Source: Morella rubra (taxonomy: Eukaryota > Streptophyta > Magnoliopsida > Fagales > Myricaceae). Taken from it: DNA of 64,000 nucleotides. Below are positions 11,211 to 23,164 of the stretch, in pieces. Position 1 is the first letter of the stretch, and each line of letters opens with the position of its first letter. Below the pieces are notes generated by a model, which worked only from the letters and a program-made list of their open reading frames with translations, was not told where the DNA came from and ran no database searches. The stretch covers positions 18,949,633 through 19,013,632 of the forward strand of contig CM025851.1 of assembly GCA_003952965.2 (NCBI GenBank). Reading direction: 5' to 3'. Both the position numbers and the translations under genes were made by a program.

Positions 11211-12490
11211 TCACCTGTTTGACCAAGCCTACCAATCCCCTCTTCCATCTACCTCTACCCTTTACACTGTCGTTCCCTCGCCTCCAGATACATCCACCTG
11301 GTACCAAGATACAGCTGCTACTCACCATGTTACCTCTGATCTCACCCATCTCATCCTTAGCTCCACTAAATATACTGGTCTTGACTCTCTTAGTGTTGGT
11401 AATGGATCTGCGCTGCCCATCCAGAATGTCGGCTCTAGTCTCCTTCCCACTCCAAATGGCAATCTCCTTCTCTATAATCTCCTTCATGTCCCTTCCATCA
11501 CTAAAAACTTAATTTTTGTCCAACAATTTTGTGCTGATAATTGTGTATTCTTTAAATTTCTTGCCGACTCTTTTTTTGTGAAGGATTCAGCTACAAAGAC
11601 TCTGCTCCTTCACGGTCTCACTGGGAATGGGCTCTACGTGTGTCCATCTGATGTCACAAATCCATCTCCTCATGCTTTTGTTGGCGAACATGTGTCTGAT
11701 CTTCAATGGCACAATCGCCTTGGTCATCCTTCCATGCATATCGTTCGTCAGGTCCTCTCTAAATTTTCTCTCCCGGCTAGCTCCACTGCCTCCACAACCT
11801 CTCTCTGCTCAGCGTGCTGCCAAGAAAGAGCCATGTTCAGCCCTCTCCCTCTTCCTCTTCCGGGTCCTCTCGGCCCCTTGAACTTTTGTTTTACTAATGT
11901 GTGGGGATCTTCTCCTGTACCCTCACACTTATGTTTTCATTATTATGTAAGCTTTGTTGATGATTTTAGTATATATACCTGGCTATTTCCCCTTCGTCTC
12001 AAATCTGATGTTTCTCTCTTCTTCACTCAGTTTAAAACCTTCATTGAAAATCAACTGGACCTTAAAATCAAACAAATTTAATATGATTGGGGTGGCAAAT
12101 TTCGAGCTCTTACTCCTATTTTTTGCTCAACATGGCATCGCCCATCGCATAACTTTTCCCCACACCAATCAATAGAATGGGTCTGTTGAACACAAACACT
12201 GTCACATAGTAGAGATGGGCCTTGTGCTCTTGACCCATGTTTCTGTTCCCAAATTCTTCTGACCTTAAGCCTTTCTTACTGCTATCCACCTAATCAATTT
12301 ACTTCTCATGCCTGTTTTACATCACCAATCTCCTCATTACACCCTATTTCACACACACCTTGACTATGCTTTTCTACGCATCTTTGGCTCCCTCTACTGG
12401 CCTCATTTACATCCTTACACCTCATCCAAATTGGACTCACGCTACTTACCTAGTGTTTTTCTTGGATACGCTCCAATTCACAAAGATTAA
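11211..12490 (+). pseudogene. Copia-A protease and integrase
   Basis: A protease remnant has DTAATHHVTSD near 11305-11335, in place of the usual D-S/T-G-A site. The GAG-pre-integrase motif LQWHNRLGHPSMHIV is at about 11700-11745, and an integrase core follows (FVDDFSIYTWLFPL at about 11950-11990). The core continues in other frames with QHGIAHRITFPHTNQ (about 12130-12175) and ends with RIFGSLYWPHLHPY and PSVFLGYAP (12380-12475). Numerous stops and shifts are present. Integrase would join element DNA to the chromosome. Confidence 0.85.
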
Positions 12491-13029
12491 GTTTGTTTTC
12501 ACATTCCCACCTCTCGCACATATATCTCCCAAAATGTTTTATTCGATAAATCTGTCTTCCCTTATGCTACCCGGTCCAGCCGCTTGTCAAAGCCCACTTC
12601 ATCCTTCACTTCTTTACCTGCATCTCTCAAATTACCTCTACCAACTAGTCCAGCCCAACCTTCCACACCTGGGCCCTCTTCTCCTATTTCCCAAACTGCC
12701 CTTGCTCTCTCAGCTACTTCACCTCCGATTCAGTGACTATCTCATCTTCTTCTTCACCTGCGCTGGCTACCCACTCCTCTAGATCCTCACTCTCCCATTA
12801 TCACTCATGCCCGTTACCAGATTTTTCGACCTCGTGGTTTCAAAGATGGCACAGTTCGTTGGCCTCCTCCCCAAGCCTCTCTTACCACCAAATCTCCTAT
12901 CCCTGAATCTCCTTCCTCCTGTACCGAGGCCTCCAAATATCCCCAATGGCCCACAACAATGGAAGAAGAGTTTCATGCTCTTCTCACAAACTGTACCTAG
13001 TCCCTTGTTTCTCCTCCTCCTAGCGCCAA

Positions 13030-13890
13030 TGTTGTTGGTTGCAAATGGGTGTTTCTTACCAAACAGTGTGCTGATGGATCTCTCGAGCGTCAAAAAGCTT
13101 GGCTCATCGCAAAGGGCTTTCATTAACTTGAAGGTCTTGACTATAAAGACACCTTTAGTCTGGTTGTCAAGCCCACCACAATTTGCTTAGTTCTCTCCTT
13201 GGTCGTTCAATCCCGCTGGAAATTTCATCAACTTGATGTCCAAAACGCCTTTTTACACGGCTATCTTTCTGAGCAAGTTGATATGACTCAACCCCTGGAT
13301 TTGTGCATCCTAATTTTCCCTCCTATGTCTGTCGCGTTACCAAAGCCCTTTACGGTCTCAAACAAGCTCCCCGCGCCTTGTTTTCGAGACTAAGTTCCAA
13401 ACTTCTTGAACTTGGTTTTGTTGCTTCCCAATCCGACTCATCTCTCTTTATTTTCTACAAATCCTCTGTTGTCATTTATTTTCTTGTTTATGTCAATGAT
13501 GTAATTGCCATTGGTTCTCATCCTCCATTTGTTGCTAACCTGATTAAAACTCTCAGCCTTTCCTTCCCCATCAAAAATCTCTGCTCCTTACATTATCTTT
13601 TAGGTGTTGAAGTTCAATCACTTCCCAGTGGTCTTGTTTTATCACAACATAAATATATTCTCGACCTCTTCAAAAAAACCAATATGCTGGCAACTAAACC
13701 TGTCATTACCCCCATGTCTGTCATCAAAAAACTCACTGCCACTAATGGTTCCGCTTTTAAGGATCCATCTCTCTACCGGAGTGTTGTACGCAACCTTCAG
13801 TATCTTTCTTTTACACAACCAGATCTTGCTTTTGCCATAAACCGCGTCCGCCAATTTATGCATCACCCCCGAGTTCCTCACTAGTAAGCT
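13030..13890 (+). pseudogene. Copia-A reverse transcriptase
   Basis: The RT is recognisable by [19 protein letters not shown] (13225-13281) and, after a frameshift near 13295, [18 protein letters not shown]. The catalytic YVDD box reads YVND at about 13490-13501, so one metal-binding aspartate is lost. Further conserved parts are YLLGVEVQ and PDLAFAINRVRQFM. The frame stops at 13882. The part before 13200 is decayed. Confidence 0.87.
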
Positions 13891-13902
13891 GTCAAACGCA
13901 TC

Positions 13903-14331
13903 TTGCGTTATCTCAAACACACTGTCCATATTGGTCACCATATCACCCATTCCCCCTCCTCCCGTTTGTCTGCATTTTCTGATGCCAATTGGGCTGGCTG
14001 CCCTGATGATCAGCACTCCATAGGGGGTTATTACGTGTTCTTTGGCCCGAACCTTGTGTCCTGGAGCTTCAAAAAACAGCCTACCATAGCTAGATCTTCT
14101 ATAAAGGCAGAGTACAAATCTCTTGCTAACACAGCTTATGAATTGCTCTGGCTTCAATCTCTTCTACGTGAGTTGCATGTCTATCTTTCTCATCCTCCTA
14201 CTCTTTGGTGTGATAACTTAGGTGCCACTTATCTTATTGCCAACCCTGTTCTCCATTCCAGAACCAAACATGTTGACATCAACTACCATTTTGTCCGCAC
14301 CCATGTCATCAACAAATTCTCTTCAAGTTAG
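13903..14331 (+). pseudogene. Copia-A RNase H domain
   Basis: This open stretch contains the copia RNase [64 protein letters not shown] and [13 protein letters not shown]. Catalytic acidic residues are present in the SDANWAG and KAEYK motifs. It would degrade the RNA template. A stop at 14329 ends the frame a little early. A purine-rich GGGGGGATG stretch at about 14445-14452 is the likely polypurine tract. Confidence 0.87.
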
Positions 14332-14451
14332 TTTTCTTTCTAGGAAGGACTAGTCAGCTGATATTCTCACCCAGCCACTTTACTCTCGACGCTTTACTTT
14401 GCTTCGCTCGAACCTCACTATCCTTCTAGCTCAGTTTGGTTCGCGGGGGGA

Positions 14452-14723
14452 TGTTGAGCCACAGCAAAGCATCACACCTCAACAACCTACGGAGGACAAT
14501 TCAAGCGCACCTCCACCTCTGGACACATTAGCAAATGTCTCCTGCAAACCGTGAAAATAGGAAACGGTTATGTCAGAATCTGTTACAATATTTTTAGAGT
14601 TTTCCTATGCTGTAAATGACTGATATGCCATGGCTAAAAAGCCATATATATTGTATTCTCATTTATTTAGAATTAGAATAGAGAATAATCATTTATCTTG
14701 CGATATTCTTGCTTGTCTCAATA
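14452..14723 (+). repeat. 3' LTR of Copia-A
   Basis: Matches 10132-10402 over its length, beginning TGTTGAGCCACAGC and ending GTCTCAATA, followed by the duplicated target AGTTG. It is preceded by a G-run. Confidence 0.9.
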
Positions 14724-16402
14724 AGTTGGAGGGAATTAATAAGACCCCGCATATTCTCTTTCTGATTGGATGCATCACTCATAATTGGATCTTCTAGCTT
14801 GGTCAATGTAACCTGCGAAAACATCAAAAAACCATGAAGGAATACATGATATTTGGGAAAGAATCAATGACCATTTTTCAACAAAAGTCTAAGAATATTA
14901 GAATCCATTCATAATAAGCCTTGTACCAAAGTAATGCACTGATGGATCAAAATTCCCTAGACTGAACTTCCAAATTTATTTTAAAGAAGGGACACAAGAA
15001 GAAAAAAGATATTTTTAATTAGATGACCGTATTAATTCTTTTAGTGTACAATTCTAAACAGTGGGATCACGTCCACTTATGCCGAGAATTGTAAGTACAA
15101 CAGCTACATAGAGTACATTTTGCTGAGATGGACAAATTTTGAAAATTCTCAAAAAAAGAAAGGCAATTAATATTAACCAAATATATATGAACAAAATGGA
15201 TACCTCTTTGTTAATCGGACAATGCAATCTTCGTCCTTAAACGTTGAGTCCAATCTCTTCTAAGGAGGAGTTTCCATGGGATTCCTTTGTAGTGCCTCCA
15301 TCTGACAAAGCCACTAGACTGGAATTTCTGAGACGTGGCACACACTCAATGCATCGACTAAGAAAAACTGGAGAGTCCTATACTGAGCAGGAGACAAGTT
15401 GTCTAGGCTCTTGGGATCCTGGATCTAAGTCCACATTCATTTTCCTTGACGTTTTTAGGCTCTGAATTTTGAAACCAAATGTTTTCAATTCGGGACAACC
15501 CCACAGGTTGATGTCCTCAATGGATGGCCACTCAAACGAATAGGCTGTCTTTTCTTCTCCCTCTTCCTGCCCTATTTGAATAATATTTTCTATCAACTCA
15601 CAACCCCATACTAATACGCTATGAAGTTGCATCAGTTGTCTAGCGATAGAAGCAGAGAATAAACATTTAAGGCTTGCACAATTCTAGATAGTAATCATTT
15701 AAAGTTTTGAAATCTCTGAAGTCCACGTGGATTGTTCTTCCACTTTTGTGCGAAAGCATATAACAAGCATATTTTTAGATCTCTCAATTGAGCGAGTACT
15801 TTAATTGGTTGGTGATCAAGGCCTTTGGCTGTTAATCCCTCGAGATCAAATATCACTTCTAGTGAATTGCATGAATATATTTGAAGGCATTCTAAATTGG
15901 GTACGCAAAAAATGGAAGTGAATGAAAATAATTTGTGAGAGATGGTGGTTGATCCACTAATATGAACATTGCTTTTATCATCGACATTCGTGCTGTTCAA
16001 TTCAATCTGTAAAACACACTAAGTTATCTATCCCCATGAAATGAAGTGTTAGAATACCCTTCAAAAATAAAATCATAAATTAATTCATACCTTAGCTTGA
16101 TTCATCAAGGGTTGTGTGGCCTTAGCATGACTATCCGTGGCTTTACAAAACCCACTTAACATTAGTCGGCCTCCCACCAACTTCATATTCGTTAACTTCT
16201 ACAACTTGATGACGTCAATAGCTTTATCATCACGTCCTACTTCTTTAGAGAAAAATTCTTCTATTTCTTTGCACTAACTTACCTCTAACTCTTAGAGCTG
16301 ACCCAAACCTCTCTCAATGGGCAACCGAAAGACATTTTTCAAACGATTGCACCCCCAAAATGAATATCTCTTAGGCTACCAAGCAAAACCTTACTTAAGG
16401 AT
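14724..16402 (-). pseudogene. CNL pseudogene: middle LRR exons
   Basis: Three exon pieces can be read on the minus strand. 16402-16091 carries SLRDIHFGGCNRLKNVFRLP and a CKEIEEFFSKEVG segment, ending at a GCTAAG/GTATG donor. A short intron, 16090-16007, ends in TTTTACAG. 16006-15201 carries CVPNLECLQIYSCNSLEVIF and EWPSIEDINLWGCPELKTF, ending at AAAGAG/GTATCC. An intron, 15200-14815, ends in TTTTCGCAG. 14814-14724 begins the next exon and is cut by Copia-A. These C-terminal repeats with short phase-conserved introns are typical of the class. A frameshift lies near 15690. Confidence 0.85.
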
Positions 16403-16991
16403 TGTTATTTGGGCGTCCAACCCATGAGAAAGGCAAAGCCCATTTGTGGGCCCCAATTTTAAATGAAAAGGAATATGGCAACAAGAGGTTGCTACACAAC
16501 ACAATTAAGAAGAAAAATAAGAAAGGAATTGCCGCAAAAGAGAGAGAAAAAAAAAAAGAAAAAGATGAGAATTTTTTCAGGAGTTTTTTCTTTCAATCTT
16601 CAGGTGTAGTTTTCACACGGGAGCAAATTAGGTTGTCTTTGAAAAGGTTATCTGGGTACTTCATCACTGGAGATTTGTGATATTCAGGTTGAGAATCTCG
16701 CTACAGGATATATTTCGTCAGATTCAAAGATTTGTGGTGAGATTGTATCTTCCTCATAGAGTTGATTTTGTTGATTTCAAATTTGCTTGAACTCAAGTTT
16801 TGAGCATAAACTTGAGTATTGTAATCTCTATTTCAAATTTTGAGCCTCACGATTTTTCCCTTCACACTAAAGGGTTTTTCAGGTAAATCTTGTGTGTTCT
16901 CTTAGTGCTTGCTTTATTTCTTTTTTGGTTTGGTTGTTGGTTTACTTGGGGTTATTATTTAATTTGCACAGGAACGTAATTTGACCCAACA
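16403..16991 (+). repeat. 5' LTR of Copia-B
   Basis: Runs from TGTTATTTGGGCGTCC to TTGACCCAACA, so its termini are TGTT and AACA. It matches 27305-27828 except for the first 20 or so bases, which the 3' copy lacks. The primer binding site follows as TAGTATCAGAGC (about 16995-17006), one base off the usual TGGTATCAGAGC. Confidence 0.85.
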
Positions 16992-17063
16992 AAGTAGTAT
17001 CAGAGCAAGGTTGTGTGGGATTGGTTATCTTGTGTGGATTAAATGCAGAGTAGTTAAGGTACT

Positions 17064-17339
17064 ATGATTAAACTCACAGCGTCAAATTATTTAATTTAGA
17101 AGCCGATGATGGAGGACATCCTTTATTGTAAGGATTTGCATGACCCTATTAAGAGTAACAGTGCCAAGTCAAGAAATGAAACCACCAAAGATTAAGAGAA
17201 GAAAAATGTAAAGACTATTGGGTATATCAGACAGTGTATTAATCTCAATGTGTTCCATCACGTGTCTCAAGAGACAAATACCAAAACTCTATAGAAGAAA
17301 TAGGAAAGTGTTTATGAGAGGAAGATAGCTTAGAATAAA
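17064..17339 (+). pseudogene. Copia-B gag, N-terminal piece
   Basis: The ATG at 17064 gives MIKLTASNYLI, a stop, then KPMMEDILYCKDLHDPI, matching the start of copia gag (compare the Copia-C gag at 32048). IGYIRQCINLNVFHHVSQET follows at about 17220-17280. The stretch ends at MULE-1. Several stops are present. Confidence 0.8.
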
Positions 17340-17555
17340 GGCTAAATTACTCTGCCAGTCCTTGGGGTTTGACCAATTCCCAGATTGGTCCCTAAAGTAA
17401 ATTTTTTTCTACGGGAATTCCTGAGGTTAGAAACGATTCCCACATTGGTCCTTTCGTCAGATAGGGCAACGAAAGTTGCCAAGATGGATGACGACAACCA
17501 CGTCAGACCCACTTACCCATCGACACATGTTAGAAGTGGCCATCTCAGTAAAAAC
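17340..17555 (+). repeat. Left terminal inverted repeat of MULE-1
   Basis: Pairs with 20050-20266 as an imperfect inverted repeat. Shared blocks include GGCTAAATTA, GTTTGACCAATTCCCA, ATAGGGCAAC, GTCAGACCCA and CATCTCAGTAAAAA. Confidence 0.9.
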
Positions 17556-18249
17556 AAAATTTTAACAATTAAAAATATACAGCGTGTAAACATGACTCGA
17601 TTGCCTGAGAAATACCAAACCCAAAATCGTCCCAAACATTTAACTAACGAAGCTTCTCAAAACTTAACCAAAATCGCAAACAAAAAATCTCCAAATTCTC
17701 AGCCCTAGGTTGCGAACCAAAAAGAATGCTAAGTGATGATCAAACTATGTGTGAGCATGTCAAAAGCATCTAAAACACAGAAATGCATTAAAAGATTTTG
17801 TGAATAACGAAGAGAGATTTCTTCAATGTGTTGGAAGCTTCTGCAACAAAGATACTTCTTGTTTGTCATACTTTTTGTCTGTTTCTTCTCAGCACAACAT
17901 TATTTTATGGAATCTTAGTTACATGATGCTTATTTAAAGTGTATGGTGATGTTTTATTGAAAGTGTAGTGTGATAGTAATGAGATTAGTGGTCGGGGGAC
18001 CATTATGTGATTGTCTGAATTTTCCAAAGCAAGTGGTCCCTCTTATGTCAGTGTTTGTTTATTTTCTTGTTGTTTAAGATTAATTTAAAATCTAGTCAGA
18101 GAATAAAATGGTCCCTTCTTTGTCTGGATTCAATTTCTATTATTGTCTAAGTAATTAGTTTGTTTATGTTTTGCTGATATAATCGTCCCTGTGGTTTTGT
18201 AATTCACGTTGTGAACAGTACTTAAGTCCCTGTGGTTTATTTTCTGTAG

Positions 18250-18626
18250 ATGGTGAAAATTTATTTGCACCATGGAGGTAAATTGAGCTGGGTGTCTGGA
18301 AACTATGTTGGGGAGAAGTTGTATACGAAGGAAACTTTGACACATACTACCTATCTGTCACACATTTATAGACATTTATAAAGAAGGATCTGAAGTATCA
18401 TGAGCCCGTGGACCTATGGTGCTACTTTGATAGGGAACCCTTTGAGCGCGGGATCAATTCACTTGAAACCGACGCTAATGTTTGCAAGCTGATAAAATGT
18501 ATTACTCGAGAGGGGCATGAGACATTGCGAATCTATGTGGAGTACAAGCTAAGTGTGCCAAAGGAGGATCCTTACACTCACTTCCACCCATTCAAATCAC
18601 TAGTGGGGAAGGGAGAAGAAGGGTAA
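18250..18626 (+). pseudogene. mudrA-like transposase, N-terminal (PB1-like) domain only
   Basis: The ATG at 18250 gives MVKIYLHHGGKLSWVSGNYV, the conserved opening of plant MULE transposases. After a frameshift the match resumes at 18408 with VDLWCYFDREPFERGINSL and ends with HETLRIYVEY around 18520-18545. These are the characteristic segments of the N-terminal domain. The DNA-binding and catalytic domains are missing. A TGTAG acceptor immediately before the ATG suggests a 5' intron. Confidence 0.7.
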
Positions 18627-18848
18627 CCTGTTACTGTAGGGGAGGGTGAAGGTGAAGAGGTCCAAACCATATTGTGCAAATGCCCAAACCAGCTATCCAA
18701 ACCATACTGTCCAAAGAAACTGTTTTTGCGTCAAGTAAATATGCATTTGAGCACAAAATATTTCACAACCTGATTTGCACAACTGCCTATATTTCACAAA
18801 ATGATTCATATCAAATGAGTAATATCCATACAAAATGATTATAGTACA

Positions 18849-19750
18849 TCATTCAACTATACTTCCAGAAACCCACCTAAACCTACATTTAACTACTAGT
18901 AAGGCAGCAACAAGGGTCCCTGCAGTGGTTTGAGTACAAATGAACCAAACACTACCAACAAACATCCAGGATCCCAACAAAATGATTTTGAGCTGCCTTT
19001 GCTTTGCCTTCGATTTATGGAGCTCCTCCTCCGTGATCTTCATCTCCTCTTCCATGATCTTCATCTTCCTCACCATACTAGTAAGGGAATCTTCCCCAAG
19101 TACAGAATGCGGGGGGTTAATTCATTCAAAATAGTTACAGGCTAAATGCCTTTGCATAAGCAACAAAAAATTGGTAAAAACTCGCAAAGAAATATAGCTA
19201 AATGACAGATTGAAATTGGTCATATAAGATTTATAAAATCAATCTTCATCAATAAAGGTACATTACATAAATAAAAAAGGAGAAACACAGAAAAACTTCG
19301 CACCTACATCAACCTACATCAAAGAAAGGTTGATGTCCCTTTGAAACACACAGATCTATACACATCTCAAAGGAACAACAATTTGCATCAAAGAAGAACT
19401 TCGCACCTATATCACTGAAACTCAGACAACACCCACCCAAAAATTTTACATTGACGTCCAAATTTTCCCAATGATGGTCCACTGATGAATTGTTTTATGG
19501 TTAATATTCTCACAGAGATGCAACATTGCTATAGGTATTAGAATGACTAAATCCGAAAGCAATTGTTAATCAAACTAACCAAACTACTTCTAAATGACTA
19601 AAGCCGAAAACAAATGCTAACCAAACTCACCAAACTACTTGAATATCAAGAATAGCCGAACAATCTCCTGCTTGGGTTCCCCTCTGTTGTGCTTGTCCTC
19701 ATCCGTGCCTTCGGCCTGCAGAAGTAAAGACGTGAGTCACCGTGCACCTT
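18849..19750 (-). pseudogene. GRF-type zinc-finger gene remnant in MULE-1
   Basis: On the minus strand near 19720-19640, a stretch reads EGNPSRRLFGYS, close to the NPGRRF-G signature of GRF zinc fingers. Cysteine positions before it are decayed. The tail, 19076-18849, is open for 75 codons. It has a charged coiled-coil-like segment (MKIMEEEMKITEEELHKSKA), then a hydrophobic segment (IILLGSWMFVGSVWFI) that could span a membrane. Plant GRF proteins often end this way. Introns are likely between these parts but I cannot fix them. The gene faces the mudrA fragment tail to tail. Confidence 0.5.
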
Positions 19751-20049
19751 TAGCTCTACCTATGCCACTCCAGCATGGCTACCATCGCTCGCAGAGGAAG
19801 AAGATGCTACTCACCTGGACATCGCAAGAGATTGTGGCACAAGTTGGGGGAATCAATTCGAAATCAAAAAGGGGTTGAGACTTTGGGTTCTTACAGTGTG
19901 GGAGCTTTCGAAGAAATTTAGGGATTTCTTTGTTAAGGCTATTTTGATTATTTTGGACGTGGAGGGATCAAACCAACTAACCAAATGACATGGGTTATTT
20001 AATCCAATGTAGAAAGCCATGTTGGATGTGGGATCCATAGTTTCAAGTG

Positions 20050-20266
20050 TTTTTTACTGAGATGGTCACTTTTAACACGTGTTGATGGGTAAATGGGTCT
20101 GACACGGTTGCCTTCATCCACGTAGGCAACTTCTGTTGCCCTATTTGATGGAAGGACCAATGTTGGACTCATTCCTAACCCTTGGGGTCCTCGTAGGATA
20201 AAATTTACCTTAAGGACCAATATGGGAATTGGTCAAACTCTAGAGACTAGTGGGGTTAATTTAGCC
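20050..20266 (-). repeat. Right terminal inverted repeat of MULE-1
   Basis: Inverted copy of 17340-17555, ending AATTTAGCC at 20266 and followed by the 9-bp target duplication. Confidence 0.9.
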
Positions 20267-20275
20267 TAGAATAAA

Positions 20276-20830
20276 GCTTTTGCGATCAGAAAGCTAGTGA
20301 ACTTTTAAAGTTGAAAGAGGGAAAGTCTGTTGTCGAGCATTTGAGTGATTTCCAAGGCATGTTCGTTTTGAGAAAATTTTAAGAATTCTAAGAATAGTGT
20401 GAATATTTAGGTGATGTTTGAACTTTATTAGCATGCGTGTAAAGGTTGTTAAAGTTGTATTGATGTGTGTAAAAAGGTAATGATGAGTTGTATTGGTATG
20501 CGTGAAGGAGTAATGTTAGGAGTATAAATTTAGAAAATTGGGTTTAAATTCTTGGATTTTTGGGCAAACGAACATGCCCTTAGTGAATTAGTTGATTACA
20601 ATAAAGATAGTGCTAGACGACGAGTTACAAACGATATTGCTTCTAAGTTCATTGCCATATAGTTTGGAGACTTTAATGGTGTCACTTAGTAATTCTGCTC
20701 CAAATGGTGTGTTAGCACTCAATATGGTTAAAGATACCTTGTTCAATGAAGAGACAAGAAGAAGAGATACAAGCAAAGAAAACGCACAAGCTCTTGTTAA
20801 AAGAGAATAGGGGCGAAGCAAGGGTCTATA
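20276..20830 (+). pseudogene. Copia-B gag, second piece (with MITE inside)
   Basis: After MULE-1 the gag resumes with FAIRKLVNF and a VVEHLSDFQ segment (20330-20355). The MITE at 20356-20578 interrupts it. It resumes with LQTILLLSSLPYSLETLMVS and SNSAPNGVLALNMVK (about 20625-20735), the conserved gag C-terminal region. The frame 20592-20810 is open. Other parts are in shifted frames. Confidence 0.78.
20356..20578. mobile_element. 223-bp MITE with 13-bp inverted ends
   Basis: The ends GGCATGTTCGTTT (20356-20368) and AAACGAACATGCC (20566-20578) are perfect inverted repeats. The inside is AT-rich with no coding capacity. It splits a Copia-B gag sequence that is otherwise recognisable on both sides. 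I could not identify a clear target duplication, so the superfamily is undecided. Confidence 0.75.
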
Positions 20831-20959
20831 AAGAAGTATTGTAGGCTTAAAAAAATAAACAAAAAGAAGATAAGAATCAGAATATTGCGACTAGTGTTTT
20901 AGATGAGGATGTGGCAGTGACAGTTCTATTTGCTGAAAAAGAGCAGTGTTGTCATATTG

Positions 20960-21287
20960 CGAATCTATTCGTTGAGTGAGCGATTGACTCAGCGACTTCT
21001 TGCCATTTCACTCCAAAGAGTGAGCTTTATAGATCGTACAAAGTGGGTAATTTTAGCAGAGTGAAGATGGGCAGTGAGAGTCATGTCAACATAGTAGGAA
21101 TTGGTGATATAGACACAAACAAATGTTGGATGCACCTTGACATTGAAAAATGTGAGACATGTGTCAGACATGCGCCTGAATTTGCTTTCTACACATGCCT
21201 TTGATGATGCAAGGTATGAAATTTATTTTGGCAACGGGAGATGAAAATTTACAAAGGGGTCAATAGTATTTGCTAAAGGAAATATTA
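20960..21287 (+). pseudogene. Copia-B protease piece before MULE-2
   Basis: A decayed copia protease region. The segment around 21120-21210 corresponds to the DVRHVPE-type stretch (here KMxDMCQTCA in one frame and HVRHAPEF in another). MKIYKGVNSI just before MULE-2 matches the W-K-x-x-KGS segment. Stops are frequent. The piece continues after MULE-2 at 26788. Confidence 0.6.
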
Positions 21288-21484
21288 GGTTAATTTCATA
21301 GTTCGCCCATTAAGTATAACCAAAAATCAATATTGACCCACCAACTACCTTAACGGATTTTACGTCCTTTAAGTTTCAAAAAGCATCAAAACTCATCCTC
21401 CGTTCATTTTTGGCGTTAAAACAGACGGACAGCTCGAACATGTGCTTCCCACGTGATATGCACCCATAACAATTTACCTTTTTG
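21288..21484 (+). repeat. Left terminal inverted repeat of MULE-2
   Basis: Pairs with 26582-26778. Shared blocks include TTTCATAGTTC, CAAAAATCAATATTGACCCA (right copy differs slightly), ACAGACGGACAG and GCACCCATAACA. The first three bases (GGT against GGA) vary. Confidence 0.88.
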
Positions 21485-21595
21485 TCGTTCTCTCTATTCT
21501 AACGTTCTTCTACATTATCTCGACATGTCCATTTATGCTATCTCGACTTCGCTCCTCTCTCTCTCTCTCTCTCTTTCATCTTTCTATTCCATCCA

Positions 21596-22521
21596 TGAGA
21601 CACGAAGTTGAGATCTGCTCTTGCCATCGACCATTTTCAAATGCATGGGTGAAGCAAATACGAGAACCATTTTCGCTAAAGGTTTGGATCCTCACTTTTT
21701 CCCATTCTGACTTGATTTTAATATCTAAACGTTGTGGGTATTTTTTTTTTTTCTTATCTCAGTCGTCTAAATGTCCGAATCATAAAATAGCTTTAGCTCT
21801 ACAAGTGAACAAAGTGAACGTTCTACAAAGAGTCCAAAATGTTTTTGTAATTTGAGAGCAAACTCGACTACTGCATTCACAGATTAAAACTTTGGCAGAC
21901 GATTTTGGGATTGTGTGAAGTACAAGGTTAGTTACCAATCTCGACTATTGCCTTCAAACATGTTTTGGTATCTTATTAAATGCATGATGGAATTTTTGGT
22001 TTTTTCTGTGTTGTTGTTGGGATGAATTGACATGTAAGGAAATCCCAACAACATTAATTGTTACATTAATGTTTAGTAGTACTATGTTTATTAGACTTAA
22101 CCGTTACGGTAATGTTTAATAACTGGTTGAGTAAGTATAGTATAGTTTAAGTACCAAGAAATTATTGGTAGATAAAGTTGAATATTGTTATAGTTCTGAA
22201 TGTGACAGGATTCATAGTTGTTTAGAAAAAAATGTGTTTAACCTAGTTGTTTAAATTAATGGTGGCAGGATGGTGGTCATTGTAATTATTTTGCATGGAG
22301 AGATCCTAAGATGTGAGCATATGGAGAAAGGGTTATTCGCAAACTCTGAGCAATGCACAGTCAGACAATTGGTGAAAAAGTTTCTTTATAATCAATTGAG
22401 AGAGAGCTCCGACAACAAAAAAATAGTCATTGAGGCCATGACTGCTCAACACCAAGAACATCTTGCTGCCATGGCCTTGCAACATCGAGCTATAATCGAT
22501 TCCATGGCTACACAACATTGA
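21596..22521 (+). pseudogene. GRF-type zinc-finger gene remnant in MULE-2
   Basis: Three exon-like blocks fit a plant GRF zinc-finger protein. 21596-21682 opens with ATG and holds EICSCHRPFSNAW, the first metal-binding part, ending at an AAAG/GTTTGG donor. About 21899-21926, after TTTGGCAG, holds RFWDCVKYK (the G-R-F-W-x-C-x-x-Y core), ending at AAG/GTTAGT. From 22269, after GGTGGCAG, comes HCNYFAWRDPKM, then CEHME in the next frame after a one-base shift, then a glutamine- and alanine-rich helical tail to 22521. The second splice phase is off by one, so either a site is misjudged or the gene is broken. It faces mudrA tail to tail, as in MULE-1. Confidence 0.55.
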
Positions 22522-23164
22522 GGGGAGATTCAGGTGGTGAGAAAGGATTCAGAGGTCCAAAGGAGGGGTTATAGGGCTACACTGTTCTTCAGTTGGTGTC
22601 TTTTTGGTGGAATTTTGGTTGCTCACGTATATGGTACCGGTGTGTGTACTCATTTGAGGCACATGTTACCACCGTGAGATGTTTATAGCTTGGAGTTCTT
22701 GTTGACCAAATTACATACTGTATTATTTGGTCAACAAGACTTTAATGCTTAATGTAAGGATAATGGAATTTTTGGTTATTGTAAGGACCTACTTTATTAA
22801 CGCTTAATGTAATAACGTTTGTGAATGGTTATTGTAAGGACCTGCTTTAATGAATGTAAGGATGTCTGTTTAGTTCAGTCCTGTCAGAGTTATTTATGCT
22901 AAAGTGCACAATAAGCATTCACCTGAAGCAAATGGTATACACTTTATTTTCATATTTTAAGCAACGGCCAAAAAGTGCTAAAGTGCACAATGCTAAAGCT
23001 GGCCAAAAGCAAATGGAATAGGTGGCACTTCACCATTGACAAAAAGTGGTAATAAGCTAACATATCATATCATATTCATCGATAATAACATATTCACCAA
23101 GTACGAAGCTGGTTCCAACATATCTGATTCATCAAAAAAGGTACCTTTCCTTACAATAAGCTAA

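Larger units (their letters stand above)
10132..14723 (+). mobile_element. Ty1/copia retrotransposon Copia-A
   Basis: A 4.6-kb copia element with 271/272-bp LTRs beginning TGTTGAGCCACAGC, a primer binding site, and gag, protease, IN, RT and RNase H in copia order. The target duplication is AGTTG (10127-10131 and 14724-14728). It sits in an LRR exon of the CNL pseudogene, in the opposite orientation to the gene. The LTRs differ at about 20 of 271 positions by eye, and the frame has many breaks, so the element is old and inactive. Confidence 0.92.
17340..20266. mobile_element. MULE-1, non-autonomous Mutator-like element
   Basis: A 2.9-kb element with long terminal inverted repeats of about 216 bp starting GGCTAAATTA. 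It is flanked by a perfect 9-bp duplication TAGAATAAA (17331-17339 and 20267-20275), the Mutator hallmark. Inside are the N-terminal domain of a mudrA-like transposase on the plus strand (about 18250-18625) and a remnant of a GRF-type zinc-finger gene on the minus strand (about 19750 down to 18849). The catalytic transposase domain is absent, so it would need another element to move. It interrupts the gag of Copia-B, and gag reads on across it. Confidence 0.9.

Noticed and set aside
13642-14157. 171-codon minus-strand open frame
   Set aside because: It lies opposite the Copia-A RT and RNase H, which explain the conservation.
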